Part shown: one piece after another, positions 16,075-23,766 of the stretch
Position numbering within the stretch: position 1 is the stretch's first letter
Layout: each line of letters opens with the position of its first letter
Source: Cetobacterium sp050033475
GTDB lineage: Bacteria; Fusobacteriota; Fusobacteriia; Fusobacteriales; Fusobacteriaceae
Reading direction: 5' to 3'
DNA: 64,000 nt
NCBI RefSeq assembly: GCF_050033475.1
Contig: NZ_CP188320.1
Location: 62,001-126,000, forward strand
The notes under the pieces: generated by a model
Seen by the model: the letters and a program-made list of their open reading frames with translations, nothing else
The model's database searches: none
Told to the model about the DNA's origin: nothing
Program-made: the position numbers and the translations under genes

Positions 16075-16941
16075 ATGGATTTTAGTAACAATCCTTTAGC
16101 AAAAAGAGAAAAAAAATTTCAAGAAACTCCTAAAATTGATAAAAATATTATAGAAAAATATGGAGAAGTAAAAAATATAACATATAAATTTTTTGAAAAA
16201 ATAGATGTAGAAAATAGAAAATTTATAAATAGATTAGATTTAATAAAGGATATTGAAAATAATGAAAATTTTTTAGGATTATTGAATAGTATCAAAGAAA
16301 TAGGATTAATTAATCCAATCTATTTACTTGAAGATGAAAATGAAAAATTTATAATAATTTCTGGATGGAGAAGATCCTTGGCATTGAAAAAAATATTTGA
16401 AACTATGCCAGATAAAATTTATGAAGATAAAGCAATTATTTTAAAAAAAAATACTCCAGAAGAAATTTTAGAAAATATTTCAATTGATGAAAATACTAAA
16501 AGAAAAGATTTATCATTATTAGAATTATCTTATAAGTTTAATAAATTATCTGAAGAGAATAATAATTCTGTAGAAGATATTTTAGAAAAATTTAATATAG
16601 GAAAAAGTCAATATCATGCAATAAAGAAAGCTGTAAATTTTGAAACAGAAATAAAGGAAATTTTAGATGAAATTGGAGTAATAAAAGCGGATATTTTAAA
16701 TAAAATTTACAAAGAATATAAGAAAAAAAATCAAGAAATAAATTTAAATTTATTTATAAATAAAACCAGAGATGAATTAAAGGACGAATTAAAAAAAATA
16801 AAAACTTTAAAAAAAGAAGAAAAAAATTTTTATTCTATAAAAGAAAATAAAAATAATTTAATTCTGACTATTGATAGAGGAGTATCTAAAAAAACTTTAG
16901 ATAAAATATTAAAGCTATTAAAAGAAAAGGATGCCTTTTAA
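16075..16941 (+). CDS. parB: ParB-type partition protein
   Basis: The 288-residue protein has the ParB CTPase/nuclease-like domain: GLINPIYLLEDE, then ISGWRRSLAL in place of the usual GERR or GHRR box, and ENTKRKDLSLLE, followed by a central HTH (VEDILEKFNIGKSQYHAIKKA) and a Lys/Glu-rich dimerising tail. It should bind a centromere near the par genes; I could not identify parS with confidence. AGGGGGA precedes the ATG. The stop lies within a terminator hairpin. Confidence 0.88.
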   Translation: MDFSNNPLAKREKKFQETPKIDKNIIEKYGEVKNITYKFFEKIDVENRKFINRLDLIKDIENNENFLGLLNSIKEIGLINPIYLLEDENEKFIIISGWRRSLALKKIFETMPDKIYEDKAIILKKNTPEEILENISIDENTKRKDLSLLELSYKFNKLSEENNNSVEDILEKFNIGKSQYHAIKKAVNFETEIKEILDEIGVIKADILNKIYKEYKKKNQEINLNLFINKTRDELKDELKKIKTLKKEEKNFYSIKENKNNLILTIDRGVSKKTLDKILKLLKEKDAF

Positions 16942-16956
16942 CAAGCATCCTTTTTA
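16925..16956. terminator. Intrinsic terminator overlapping the parB stop
   Basis: AAAAGGATGC pairs with GCATCCTTTT around a 10-nt loop that includes the parB TAA, and T residues follow. The convergent exonuclease gene ends one base beyond. Confidence 0.8.
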
Positions 16957-17508
16957 TTATTGAACTATTTTATAGAATAATGTTCTTGTGGCTTTTATGT
17001 CTTCTAAACTATCGTGAGCTTTTAAAGGAATTTCAAAATATTTACACCATGTTTCTAGTTTATTATTTTCTAAAATAGGTAATTTTTTAATAGCTTGAAA
17101 TGGAACAATCATTTGTAATGGATCAATTTTAGAATAACTTAAATATGAATTTATATATTTATCTCCATGAACTTCAGCTAATTTTCTAATTTGTTTTAAA
17201 TCAAAATCAACGTTATATCCTGCTACGATAAATTTATCATTTCTATCATATTTATCAATATATTTATCAAAAATTTTAAGAAGTTCCTTATAACCAAGAA
17301 TATTATCTTGGAAATTATTAATCTCCTCTAAAGATAATCCATGAATTTGTAAAGCTTCATCTTGAATATCGGCTCCATCAAAGGGTTTTAAAAAAATATT
17401 AAATTCTTCTTTTATAGAGCCATCAACTTCAATAACTCCTGAAATTTGAATGGGAGAAGAATTATTAGTAAGACCAGTGGTTTCAGTATCAATCCAAAGA
17501 ATTTTCAT
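16957..17508 (-). CDS. DnaQ-like 3'-5' exonuclease (DEDDh)
   Basis: The 183-residue protein has the three exonuclease motifs: WIDTETTGL (Exo I, Asp7 and Glu9), NVDFDLKQ (Exo II), and HDSLEDIKAT (Exo III with His and Asp), giving DEDDh chemistry. It degrades DNA or RNA from 3' ends using two metal ions. It has no polymerase fusion and is not obviously DnaQ of the replicase; a stand-alone repair or RNase T-like role is possible. AGGAGGAAT precedes the ATG on the minus strand. It is convergent with parB. Confidence 0.88.
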   Translation of the reverse strand: MKILWIDTETTGLTNNSSPIQISGVIEVDGSIKEEFNIFLKPFDGADIQDEALQIHGLSLEEINNFQDNILGYKELLKIFDKYIDKYDRNDKFIVAGYNVDFDLKQIRKLAEVHGDKYINSYLSYSKIDPLQMIVPFQAIKKLPILENNKLETWCKYFEIPLKAHDSLEDIKATRTLFYKIVQ

Positions 17509-17602
17509 TTATTCCTCCTAATTTTTATTGTGATGAATTTATTTTTTATATTATAACAGTAAATTATATGGAAAAAAATATAAAATTTATGAAGGATAAT
17601 TA

Positions 17603-17631
17603 TTGTAATATAAATTAACAAATGGTATAAT
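17603..17631 (+). promoter_or_regulatory. Promoter of the queuosine-salvage-like operon
   Basis: TTGTAA and TATAAT are separated by exactly 17 bases, with transcription expected near 17638, just before the riboswitch-like element. Confidence 0.7.
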
Positions 17632-17653
17632 AATTCTACAAAAAATATATTTA

Positions 17654-17718
17654 AGATGTTTGGGAGATCCATCTGTAAAAAAAACCAGCATGGGCTAGGT
17701 TTATTCTAGTCTTTTTTT
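17654..17718 (+). promoter_or_regulatory. Probable preQ1-I-type riboswitch with terminator
   Basis: AGATG (17654-17658) pairs with CATCT (17670-17674) to close an 11-nt loop, followed by an A-rich tail (17677-17684) ending in CCA, which can pair with TGG (17661-17663) of the loop. This is the H-type pseudoknot layout of preQ1-I riboswitches. A terminator follows at once: GGCTAG (17693-17698) with CTAGTC (17706-17711) and seven T residues. The loop differs from the textbook consensus, so the ligand call leans on the downstream YhhQ-type transporter. Confidence 0.6.
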
Positions 17719-17742
17719 ATGGGGCCCAAGAGGGGAGAAAAA

Positions 17743-18702
17743 ATGAAAAAAATTATTATTGATTGCGATCCAGGAATTGATGATGCAATTGCACTTATTT
17801 TAGCTTTTAGTTTAAAAGAAATAGAAATTATTGGAATAACAATATCTGCTGGAAATGTACCAGTTGAAATTGGAGCTAAAAATGCTTTTAGAGTATTGAA
17901 ATTATTAGGAAAAAAAGATATTCCTATCTATATAGGAGATAATAATCCTATAAAAAGAAAATTAGTTACAGCTCAAGATACTCATGGAAATGATGGATTA
18001 GGAGATATTTTAGAAGAAGTTCCAGAGATTATAGCAAATAAAAATGCTTGGGAATTTATAGTAGAAATATTAAATTCTAATGAAAATGTGGATATAATAG
18101 CTTTAGGACCTTTAACAAATTTAGCAAAAGCTGTGAAATTAGATAATAAAATTTTAAATAAAGCAAATAGGATTATTTCTATGGGAGGAGCTTATAGAAC
18201 TAACGGGAATTGTTCACAGGTGGCAGAGTTTAATTATTGGGTAGATCCTGAGGCAGTTAATATAGTTTTTAATAATTATGATAAAAAAATAGAATTGATT
18301 CCATTGGATGTAACAAGAAAAATAGTTTTAACACCAAATTATAGAGAATATTTAAAACAAATAAATAATAATATTTCAAAATTTATATATGATATAACAG
18401 GATTTTATAATGATTTTCATTGGAAACAAGAAAGAACACTAGGATGTGTTATAAATGATCCTTTAGCAATTGCCTATTATGTATATACAGAGCTATGTGA
18501 AGGATTTGATAGTAATTTAGAGTGCGTTGAAGAAGGAATAGCTCTAGGACAAAGTTTAATCGATTCTGGGGATTTTTATAAAAGAGAAAAAAATGTTTAT
18601 ATTAATACAAAAGTAGATAGTAAGAAATTCTTTTATTTATTTTTTAATAGTATTTTTCCTGAAATGATAAAAGATACAAAAATTATAATGGAGGAGTATT
18701 AA
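17743..18702 (+). CDS. Inosine/uridine-type nucleoside hydrolase, possibly queuosine hydrolase (QueK-like)
   Basis: The 319-residue protein belongs to the inosine-uridine nucleoside hydrolase family, which cleaves N-glycosidic bonds using a Ca2+ bound by the N-terminal DCDPGIDDA motif (residues 7-15). AEFNYWVDPEA and NDPLAIAYY are family segments. The residue before the C-terminal Asp239 is Asn238 where purine-type members commonly have His, so base recognition is probably altered. An upstream ATG at 17719 lies in the terminator region; ATG 17743 with GGGGAG is preferred. A riboswitch upstream and a YhhQ transporter directly downstream suggest release of queuine from queuosine, as described for clostridial QueK. 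That is inference. Confidence 0.8.
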   Translation: MKKIIIDCDPGIDDAIALILAFSLKEIEIIGITISAGNVPVEIGAKNAFRVLKLLGKKDIPIYIGDNNPIKRKLVTAQDTHGNDGLGDILEEVPEIIANKNAWEFIVEILNSNENVDIIALGPLTNLAKAVKLDNKILNKANRIISMGGAYRTNGNCSQVAEFNYWVDPEAVNIVFNNYDKKIELIPLDVTRKIVLTPNYREYLKQINNNISKFIYDITGFYNDFHWKQERTLGCVINDPLAIAYYVYTELCEGFDSNLECVEEGIALGQSLIDSGDFYKREKNVYINTKVDSKKFFYLFFNSIFPEMIKDTKIIMEEY

Positions 18703-18705
18703 TAA

Positions 18706-19407
18706 ATGTTAAATAATTTACAATATACAAATGAAATTTTATGGTTTATAAAATTATTTATTAGTTTTATAGTTGTTTTATCAGCTTACAAATGTTTTGG
18801 AAAAACCGGATTATTTATATGGATACCTATTTCAATGTTTATAGCAAATATAGAAGTTATAATATTAGTAAAATTATTTGGATTACATGCATCTTTAGGA
18901 AATATTCCGTATGCTAGTGCTTTTTTAGCAACAGATATTCTTTCAGAAAAATATGGAGAGAAGGATGCAAAGAAGGCTATATGGATTGGATTTTTTTCAA
19001 ATATTGTTGTAACGTTTATGATTAATTTTGCTTTATTTTTTATTCCAGAAGCAGATGGACAACAGATGTTTGATAGTCTAAAATCTATTTTTGGATTATT
19101 TCCAAGATTCATGATTGCGGGATTAATAGCTTATGGGATTTCTCAACATTTAGATGTTTATTTATACAGTTCGCTAAAAAATAAATTTCCAAATCATCTT
19201 TGGATTAGAAATAATGGTAGTACAATGATAAGCCAACTTGTAGATAATATATTATTTACGGTTATAGCTTTTACAGGAGTTTTTCCCATTTCAGTGATGT
19301 TTGAGATTTTTTTAAGTACATATATATTAAAATGGATAGTTGCTGCAATGGATACACCGTTTTTATATTTAGCAACTAAAATAGATTCGAAAAAAAGTTT
19401 GTGCTAA
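18706..19407 (+). CDS. YhhQ/VUT-family queuosine-precursor transporter
   Basis: The 233-residue membrane protein has six or so membrane helices and the VUT/YhhQ signature region PYASAFLATDILSEKYGEKDAKKAIWIGFFSN. Members import queuosine precursors (preQ0, preQ1 or queuine). A GGAGG-like site (ATGGAGGAG, 18689-18697) lies in the end of the hydrolase gene three bases upstream, so the genes are co-translated. With the riboswitch, the pair forms a compact salvage operon. Confidence 0.87.
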   Translation: MLNNLQYTNEILWFIKLFISFIVVLSAYKCFGKTGLFIWIPISMFIANIEVIILVKLFGLHASLGNIPYASAFLATDILSEKYGEKDAKKAIWIGFFSNIVVTFMINFALFFIPEADGQQMFDSLKSIFGLFPRFMIAGLIAYGISQHLDVYLYSSLKNKFPNHLWIRNNGSTMISQLVDNILFTVIAFTGVFPISVMFEIFLSTYILKWIVAAMDTPFLYLATKIDSKKSLC

Positions 19408-19470
19408 AAGAGGAAATTTGCTATTTACCTACTAAAATATAGGAGAAGTATATCATTAGGAGGGATTTTC

Positions 19471-19767
19471 ATGAAAAACAAATTTAAGTTTTTAGCTTTA
19501 GTAGCTTTAGTATTATCTCTAGCAGCTTGTGGAGGACAAAAAGAAGAAGCAAAACCAGCAGAGCCAGCAACTCAAACTGAGCAAGCAGCACCGGCAGCAG
19601 AAGCAGCAGCGCCAGCAGCTCAAGCTGAAAAAGAAATATCAACAGCCGCTGATGTACAACAGGTACAAGCAGCAACAGAGGCTACAGCTGAAAAAGATGC
19701 TACAGCTACTGCACCAGCAGAAGCAGCACCGGCAGCAGATGCTTCAACTACATCTTCAAGCAACTAA
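19471..19767 (+). CDS. Small Ala/Glu/Gln-rich lipoprotein
   Basis: The 98-residue product has a lipoprotein signal ending LSLAACGG (Cys20) and a mature part made almost wholly of Ala, Glu, Gln, Pro and Thr. The mature sequence is encoded with repeated GCA and CAG-like triplets and is visibly richer in G+C than the neighbours. It is probably an unstructured, surface-exposed or periplasmic lipoprotein of unknown role. AGGAGGGA precedes the ATG and a hairpin terminator follows, so it is monocistronic. Confidence 0.75.
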   Translation: MKNKFKFLALVALVLSLAACGGQKEEAKPAEPATQTEQAAPAAEAAAPAAQAEKEISTAADVQQVQAATEATAEKDATATAPAEAAPAADASTTSSSN

Positions 19768-19781
19768 TGAAATAACAGTTT

Positions 19782-19814
19782 AAAAGAGCTCTTAGGAGCT
19801 CTTTTATTTTTTTA
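19782..19814 (+). terminator. Intrinsic terminator after the Ala-rich lipoprotein gene
   Basis: AAAAGAGCTC pairs with GAGCTCTTTT around TTAG, followed by a T tract. Confidence 0.88.
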
Positions 19815-19882
19815 GGTCTATTATTCTTTACATAAATATTAATATAGAGTATGATGTGGAATAAATAAAAAGGGAGAAGAGG

Positions 19883-20413
19883 ATGACAATAAATAATATG
19901 AATCAATTAAAGGTAACATTTCCAGATGTATATGATGCGGCAAAAATTGTTAATTATATGGAACAAATAGGTAAAGAAAGTGATTTTTTAAGTTTTGGGG
20001 AAGAAGGACCTCAGATGACAATATCAAAAGAAATAGGATATATTCAGCATTTACAAGAGAAAAGTACAAAATCTTTTATGTTGTTATTTAAGAATAATGA
20101 TGAGGAGATTGTAGGAATTACTACAATTTCTATTAGAGAAGATAGACCTAGAATGAGTCATTTTGGAATATTGGGAATTTCAATTTTAAAAAAATATTGG
20201 GGTTTGGGGATAGGAAAATTTTTAATGGAAGAAACTTTAAAAATTGCAAAAATTAGAGGAGTAAAAAAAATTAATTTAGAAGTTAGAACGGATAATTCTA
20301 GAGCAATAAAGTTATATGAAAATTATGATTTTAAAATAGAAGGAAAAATTATAAAAAATACATTTATAAATAATGAATTCTTTGATTGTTATATGATGGG
20401 GAGAGAAATATAG
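19883..20413 (+). CDS. GNAT-family N-acetyltransferase
   Basis: The 176-residue protein is a RimI/RimJ-like GNAT with the acetyl-CoA loop YWGLGIGKFLMEE, the LEVRTDNSRAIKLYENYDF motif and a C-terminal FFDCYMMGREI segment typical of amine or peptide acetyltransferases. GGGAGAAG precedes the ATG. It is the first gene of a tight three-gene set: the next gene begins one base after its stop, and the NRPS gene overlaps that one. It may acylate a product or an amine connected with the NRPS, which is inference. Confidence 0.85.
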   Translation: MTINNMNQLKVTFPDVYDAAKIVNYMEQIGKESDFLSFGEEGPQMTISKEIGYIQHLQEKSTKSFMLLFKNNDEEIVGITTISIREDRPRMSHFGILGISILKKYWGLGIGKFLMEETLKIAKIRGVKKINLEVRTDNSRAIKLYENYDFKIEGKIIKNTFINNEFFDCYMMGREI

Positions 20414-20414
20414 A

Positions 20415-20885
20415 ATGATAAAAAAAGTGATAATTGCTTTAATATTTATAAAGGGAATTATTAGTTTTTCTGCAGAGGGAGATATATGTGGATTTTGGAT
20501 TACACAGGAGGAGAAAAATCCTTATGAAGCAGTAATAGAAATAAGAAATATAAATGAAAAATATTTTGGAAATATAATTTGTGTAACTTACGAAAAAAAT
20601 GGGAAACTATATGGAAGCAAAAATGATGAGATAATAGATTTTTCAATTTTAAAAAATTTAAATTATAATAAAAATAAAGATTTTTATGAAAATGGAATAA
20701 TAATTAATCCTAAAAATGGGAAAAAATACAATGCAAGTATAAAAATAGAAAATAATAAAAATCAAATGAAACTAAGAGGGTCTTTAGATTCTTTTGGAAT
20801 TTTAGGAGCAAATAGAATTTGGAAAAGAATTAAATTGGAAGATATAAAATATGTAGAAAATCTAAAGGAGATTGAAAATGAATAA
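20415..20885 (+). CDS. DUF2147-family exported protein
   Basis: The 156-residue protein has a Sec signal (residues 1-20) and the DUF2147 pattern: GDICGFWITQEE at the start of the mature chain, a middle segment with NPKNGKKYNASI, and KLRGSLDSFGILGANRIWKR at the end, the lipocalin-like beta strands of that family. It should act in the periplasm or on the envelope; the function is unknown. It begins directly after the GNAT stop and overlaps the NRPS gene by eight bases. Confidence 0.75.
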   Translation: MIKKVIIALIFIKGIISFSAEGDICGFWITQEEKNPYEAVIEIRNINEKYFGNIICVTYEKNGKLYGSKNDEIIDFSILKNLNYNKNKDFYENGIIINPKNGKKYNASIKIENNKNQMKLRGSLDSFGILGANRIWKRIKLEDIKYVENLKEIENE

Positions 20886-23733
20886 GTTTAAAAGAAAAAT
20901 TTCTCCTAATGAAAGAATGTATATATCTTTCGAAAAAAATTATAATTCCTTTGGATTGAATAAAATTATAAAAGGAATAGGAATAATCAATTTAGAAAAA
21001 TTTTCATTAGCTGTAAAAGAAATAGAACAAATATGTCCTGAAATTAATTTAAGAATGGATGGAAATTATTGGATATTAAGTAAAAAAAATGTAAGTATAA
21101 AATATTATGAAAAAAATTTTGATGAGGATTATAGATTTTTATTAGATAATAAAATGGATTTAAAGAAGGGTCCCTTAACAGAAATAATAATTTTTCAGGG
21201 AGAAAAAAATTATACTTTAATTTTTAGAAATCATCATGGAATTATGGATGGAAAAGGGCAAGATATTTGGATAAAAAAATTATTTAAAATTTTGAATGGT
21301 GAAAAATTAGAAGGAAAAAAATCTATAGTGAGAGATATAGATTTATTAAGAAGATATGGAACAAAAAAAAATTCTGATATGATTCATATTGAAGATTATA
21401 ATCCTATTGCAGATAGAAAAAATTTTTTTATAACAAAACCTAAAGTTAGAAAAATAATTTTAGATAAAAAAATAGAAAATATAACTTCAAAATTAATGTG
21501 GACAATTTCAAAAATGAGTTCACAAGATAAAAATAGATTTATAGTAACAAAGGATTTGAGAGAAAAATTTAAAAATGAAGAAGAAAATATTGGAAATTTA
21601 TCAGTTCCATTATATATAGATATTCATAATGAAAATTGGGAAGAAATATATCAACAATTATTAAAAAAAATTTTGAATGAAGAAGAATTAATATATTCAA
21701 AGATGGAATATAAGATATTTGAATATACTCCTTTTTATTTTTTGACAAAGGGTTTAAATTATATAATTCAAAAATATAACAATGATAAAAAAACTTCTGC
21801 AACAAGTGTAATTTCAAATTTAGGAAAAATTAATTTAGAAAATTATTCAACAGAAACTTTTAAAGCTTTAGAAGTTTATTCTCTACCAGTATTGACTCCA
21901 ATGGTTCCTCTATCTTTTATAATAACAGAGCAGGAAGATAAATCTATATTGACTTTAGGTTATTATGAAAATAACTATAAGGAAGAAACTATAGATAAAT
22001 ATATAAAAAATTTAAAAAATATTTTATTAAATAGCGAAGAAGTAAAAATCTTTGGAAACAGTTCTGAATATGATTTTGATATTTTAAATCAAATTTTAAA
22101 TCATAATAGTGAAATTATTTCAAAGAATAAAAGTTATTTTTTAAAAGATTTAAATAAAAAGAGTAATTCTTTAGGAAAATATTTAAAAGAAAATGGAATA
22201 AAAAAAGGAGATAAAGTAATATTACATGTAGATAGAGATGAAAATTATATAATTGGAATATTGACAGCTCTTAAACTTGGATTAGTATTTATTCCTTTAG
22301 ATACAGAGTATCCTGAAGAAAGAATAAATTATATTATAAAGAATTCTGGAAGTAAGGTTATTATTTTGAATGAAGAAAAAAATATTTCTTTTGAGGGGCT
22401 TTTAAAAATTTATAAAAAAAATATTTTAGAAATGGAATATTCTGAAGAAATAGAGAGGGAAAAAATTTTTGAGGAGGATTCCTTATATATTATTTATACT
22501 TCAGGAAGTACGGGAAATCCTAAGGGAGTAGAAATAAGTTATAAAACATTTAAAAATTATTTAGATTTTTGTATAAATAATTATAAAATAACTTCTGAAA
22601 ATCATTTCGGTTTTTTTACATCAATATCTTTCGATTTATCATTAACGGCAATTTTTTGTGGACTATTAGCTGGAAGTAAAATCAGTATGTATGAGAAAAA
22701 AGTTACTCCAATGTATTTGAAAGAAATTTTAGAGAATAAATCAATTAATTCAATTAAAGTTACTCCAACTCATTTAGAAATTATAAATAGTTTAAATGTT
22801 TCAAATGAAAATTTTAAATTAATAATAGTTGGAGGCGAACAATTTAAAAGCAAAACAGCAATTGATTCTCAAAGATTATTTGGAAAAAATTGTATGATTA
22901 TAAATGAATATGGTCCTACAGAGGCAACCGTAGGGTGTGTATATCATATTTTTACAGAAAGAGATATGGAAAAGGAAATAGTTCCAATAGGAATTCCAAT
23001 AGATAATACAAATATTTATATGGATATTGATAGGGAGACAAAGGAGGGAGAACTTTTAATAGGAGGAAATTGTTTAAGCATAGGGTATGTGAATAATTTA
23101 TTAGAAACTAGAAAGAGATTTTTAAAAAAAGAAAATAGTTTTTATTATAAAACTGGAGATATTTGCAAAGTTAATAGTGAAGGAAATTTAGAATTTATAG
23201 AGAGAAAAGATTTTCAAATTAAAATTAGGGGATATAGAATTGAAATTGAAGAAATAGAAAGAAAAATAGAAGGTATTTTAGGAGTAGATCAAATAAAAAT
23301 ACTTTTAAGTAAAAGCAAGACTAATTTAGTTGGTTATTATAAGGGAAAAATTGCTTCTAAGGAATTAAAAAAAGAATTAGAAAAAAAATTACCAGAATAT
23401 ATGATACCAAGTAATTTTATAAAATTAGAAGAGTTTCCATATACAACCAATGGAAAATTAGATTTACAAAAAATAAAAGAACTTGAAAAAAATGAAATTG
23501 TAAGTTATAAAAAATTGTCTAAGGAAGAAATAATTGTTTTAAAATTATGGGAAGAAATATTAGATATAAAAATAACAGAAGATAAATTTTATGAGGATTT
23601 TTATAATTTAGGAGCAGATTCTTTAAGTATGGTCAGACTAATAAATTCTTTACCGGAAGAAAAAATAAAATTTCATATGATGGAAATAATAAAAAAACCA
23701 ACAATAGAAAATATTGCAAAGGTATATAAATAA
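20878..23733 (+). CDS. Single-module nonribosomal peptide synthetase (C-A-PCP), predicted Asn-activating
   Basis: The 951-residue protein has a condensation-like domain with HHGIMDG (residues 119-125), an adenylation domain from ~400 with YTSGSTGNPKG (~540), NEYGPTE (~676), YKTGD, IRGYRIE and NGKLD, and a carrier domain with GADSLSM (Ser near 914, the phosphopantetheine site). Aligning the A domain by eye to GrsA gives the pocket residues D-L-T-K-I-G-E-V-G-K, one change from the known asparagine code D-L-T-K-L-G-E-V-G-K. It has no thioesterase or reductase domain. ATG 20878 with AAAGGAG is preferred over TTG 20872. Its product is unknown. Confidence 0.85.
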   Translation: MNKFKRKISPNERMYISFEKNYNSFGLNKIIKGIGIINLEKFSLAVKEIEQICPEINLRMDGNYWILSKKNVSIKYYEKNFDEDYRFLLDNKMDLKKGPLTEIIIFQGEKNYTLIFRNHHGIMDGKGQDIWIKKLFKILNGEKLEGKKSIVRDIDLLRRYGTKKNSDMIHIEDYNPIADRKNFFITKPKVRKIILDKKIENITSKLMWTISKMSSQDKNRFIVTKDLREKFKNEEENIGNLSVPLYIDIHNENWEEIYQQLLKKILNEEELIYSKMEYKIFEYTPFYFLTKGLNYIIQKYNNDKKTSATSVISNLGKINLENYSTETFKALEVYSLPVLTPMVPLSFIITEQEDKSILTLGYYENNYKEETIDKYIKNLKNILLNSEEVKIFGNSSEYDFDILNQILNHNSEIISKNKSYFLKDLNKKSNSLGKYLKENGIKKGDKVILHVDRDENYIIGILTALKLGLVFIPLDTEYPEERINYIIKNSGSKVIILNEEKNISFEGLLKIYKKNILEMEYSEEIEREKIFEEDSLYIIYTSGSTGNPKGVEISYKTFKNYLDFCINNYKITSENHFGFFTSISFDLSLTAIFCGLLAGSKISMYEKKVTPMYLKEILENKSINSIKVTPTHLEIINSLNVSNENFKLIIVGGEQFKSKTAIDSQRLFGKNCMIINEYGPTEATVGCVYHIFTERDMEKEIVPIGIPIDNTNIYMDIDRETKEGELLIGGNCLSIGYVNNLLETRKRFLKKENSFYYKTGDICKVNSEGNLEFIERKDFQIKIRGYRIEIEEIERKIEGILGVDQIKILLSKSKTNLVGYYKGKIASKELKKELEKKLPEYMIPSNFIKLEEFPYTTNGKLDLQKIKELEKNEIVSYKKLSKEEIIVLKLWEEILDIKITEDKFYEDFYNLGADSLSMVRLINSLPEEKIKFHMMEIIKKPTIENIAKVYK

Positions 23734-23735
23734 TT

Positions 23736-23766
23736 CGAGAGAGTATATAATACTCTCTCGTTTTTT
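23736..23766. terminator. Bidirectional terminator between NRPS and amidohydrolase genes
   Basis: CGAGAGAGTA pairs with TACTCTCTCG around a short AT loop, then TTTTTT. The stop of the convergent amidohydrolase gene is at its edge. Confidence 0.88.

Noticed and set aside
19484..19783. Alternative reading frames inside the Ala-rich lipoprotein gene, including a minus-strand one
   Set aside because: They are low-complexity Leu- or Gln-rich shadows of the triplet repeats, without ribosome sites; only the lipoprotein frame has a signal peptide and lipobox.
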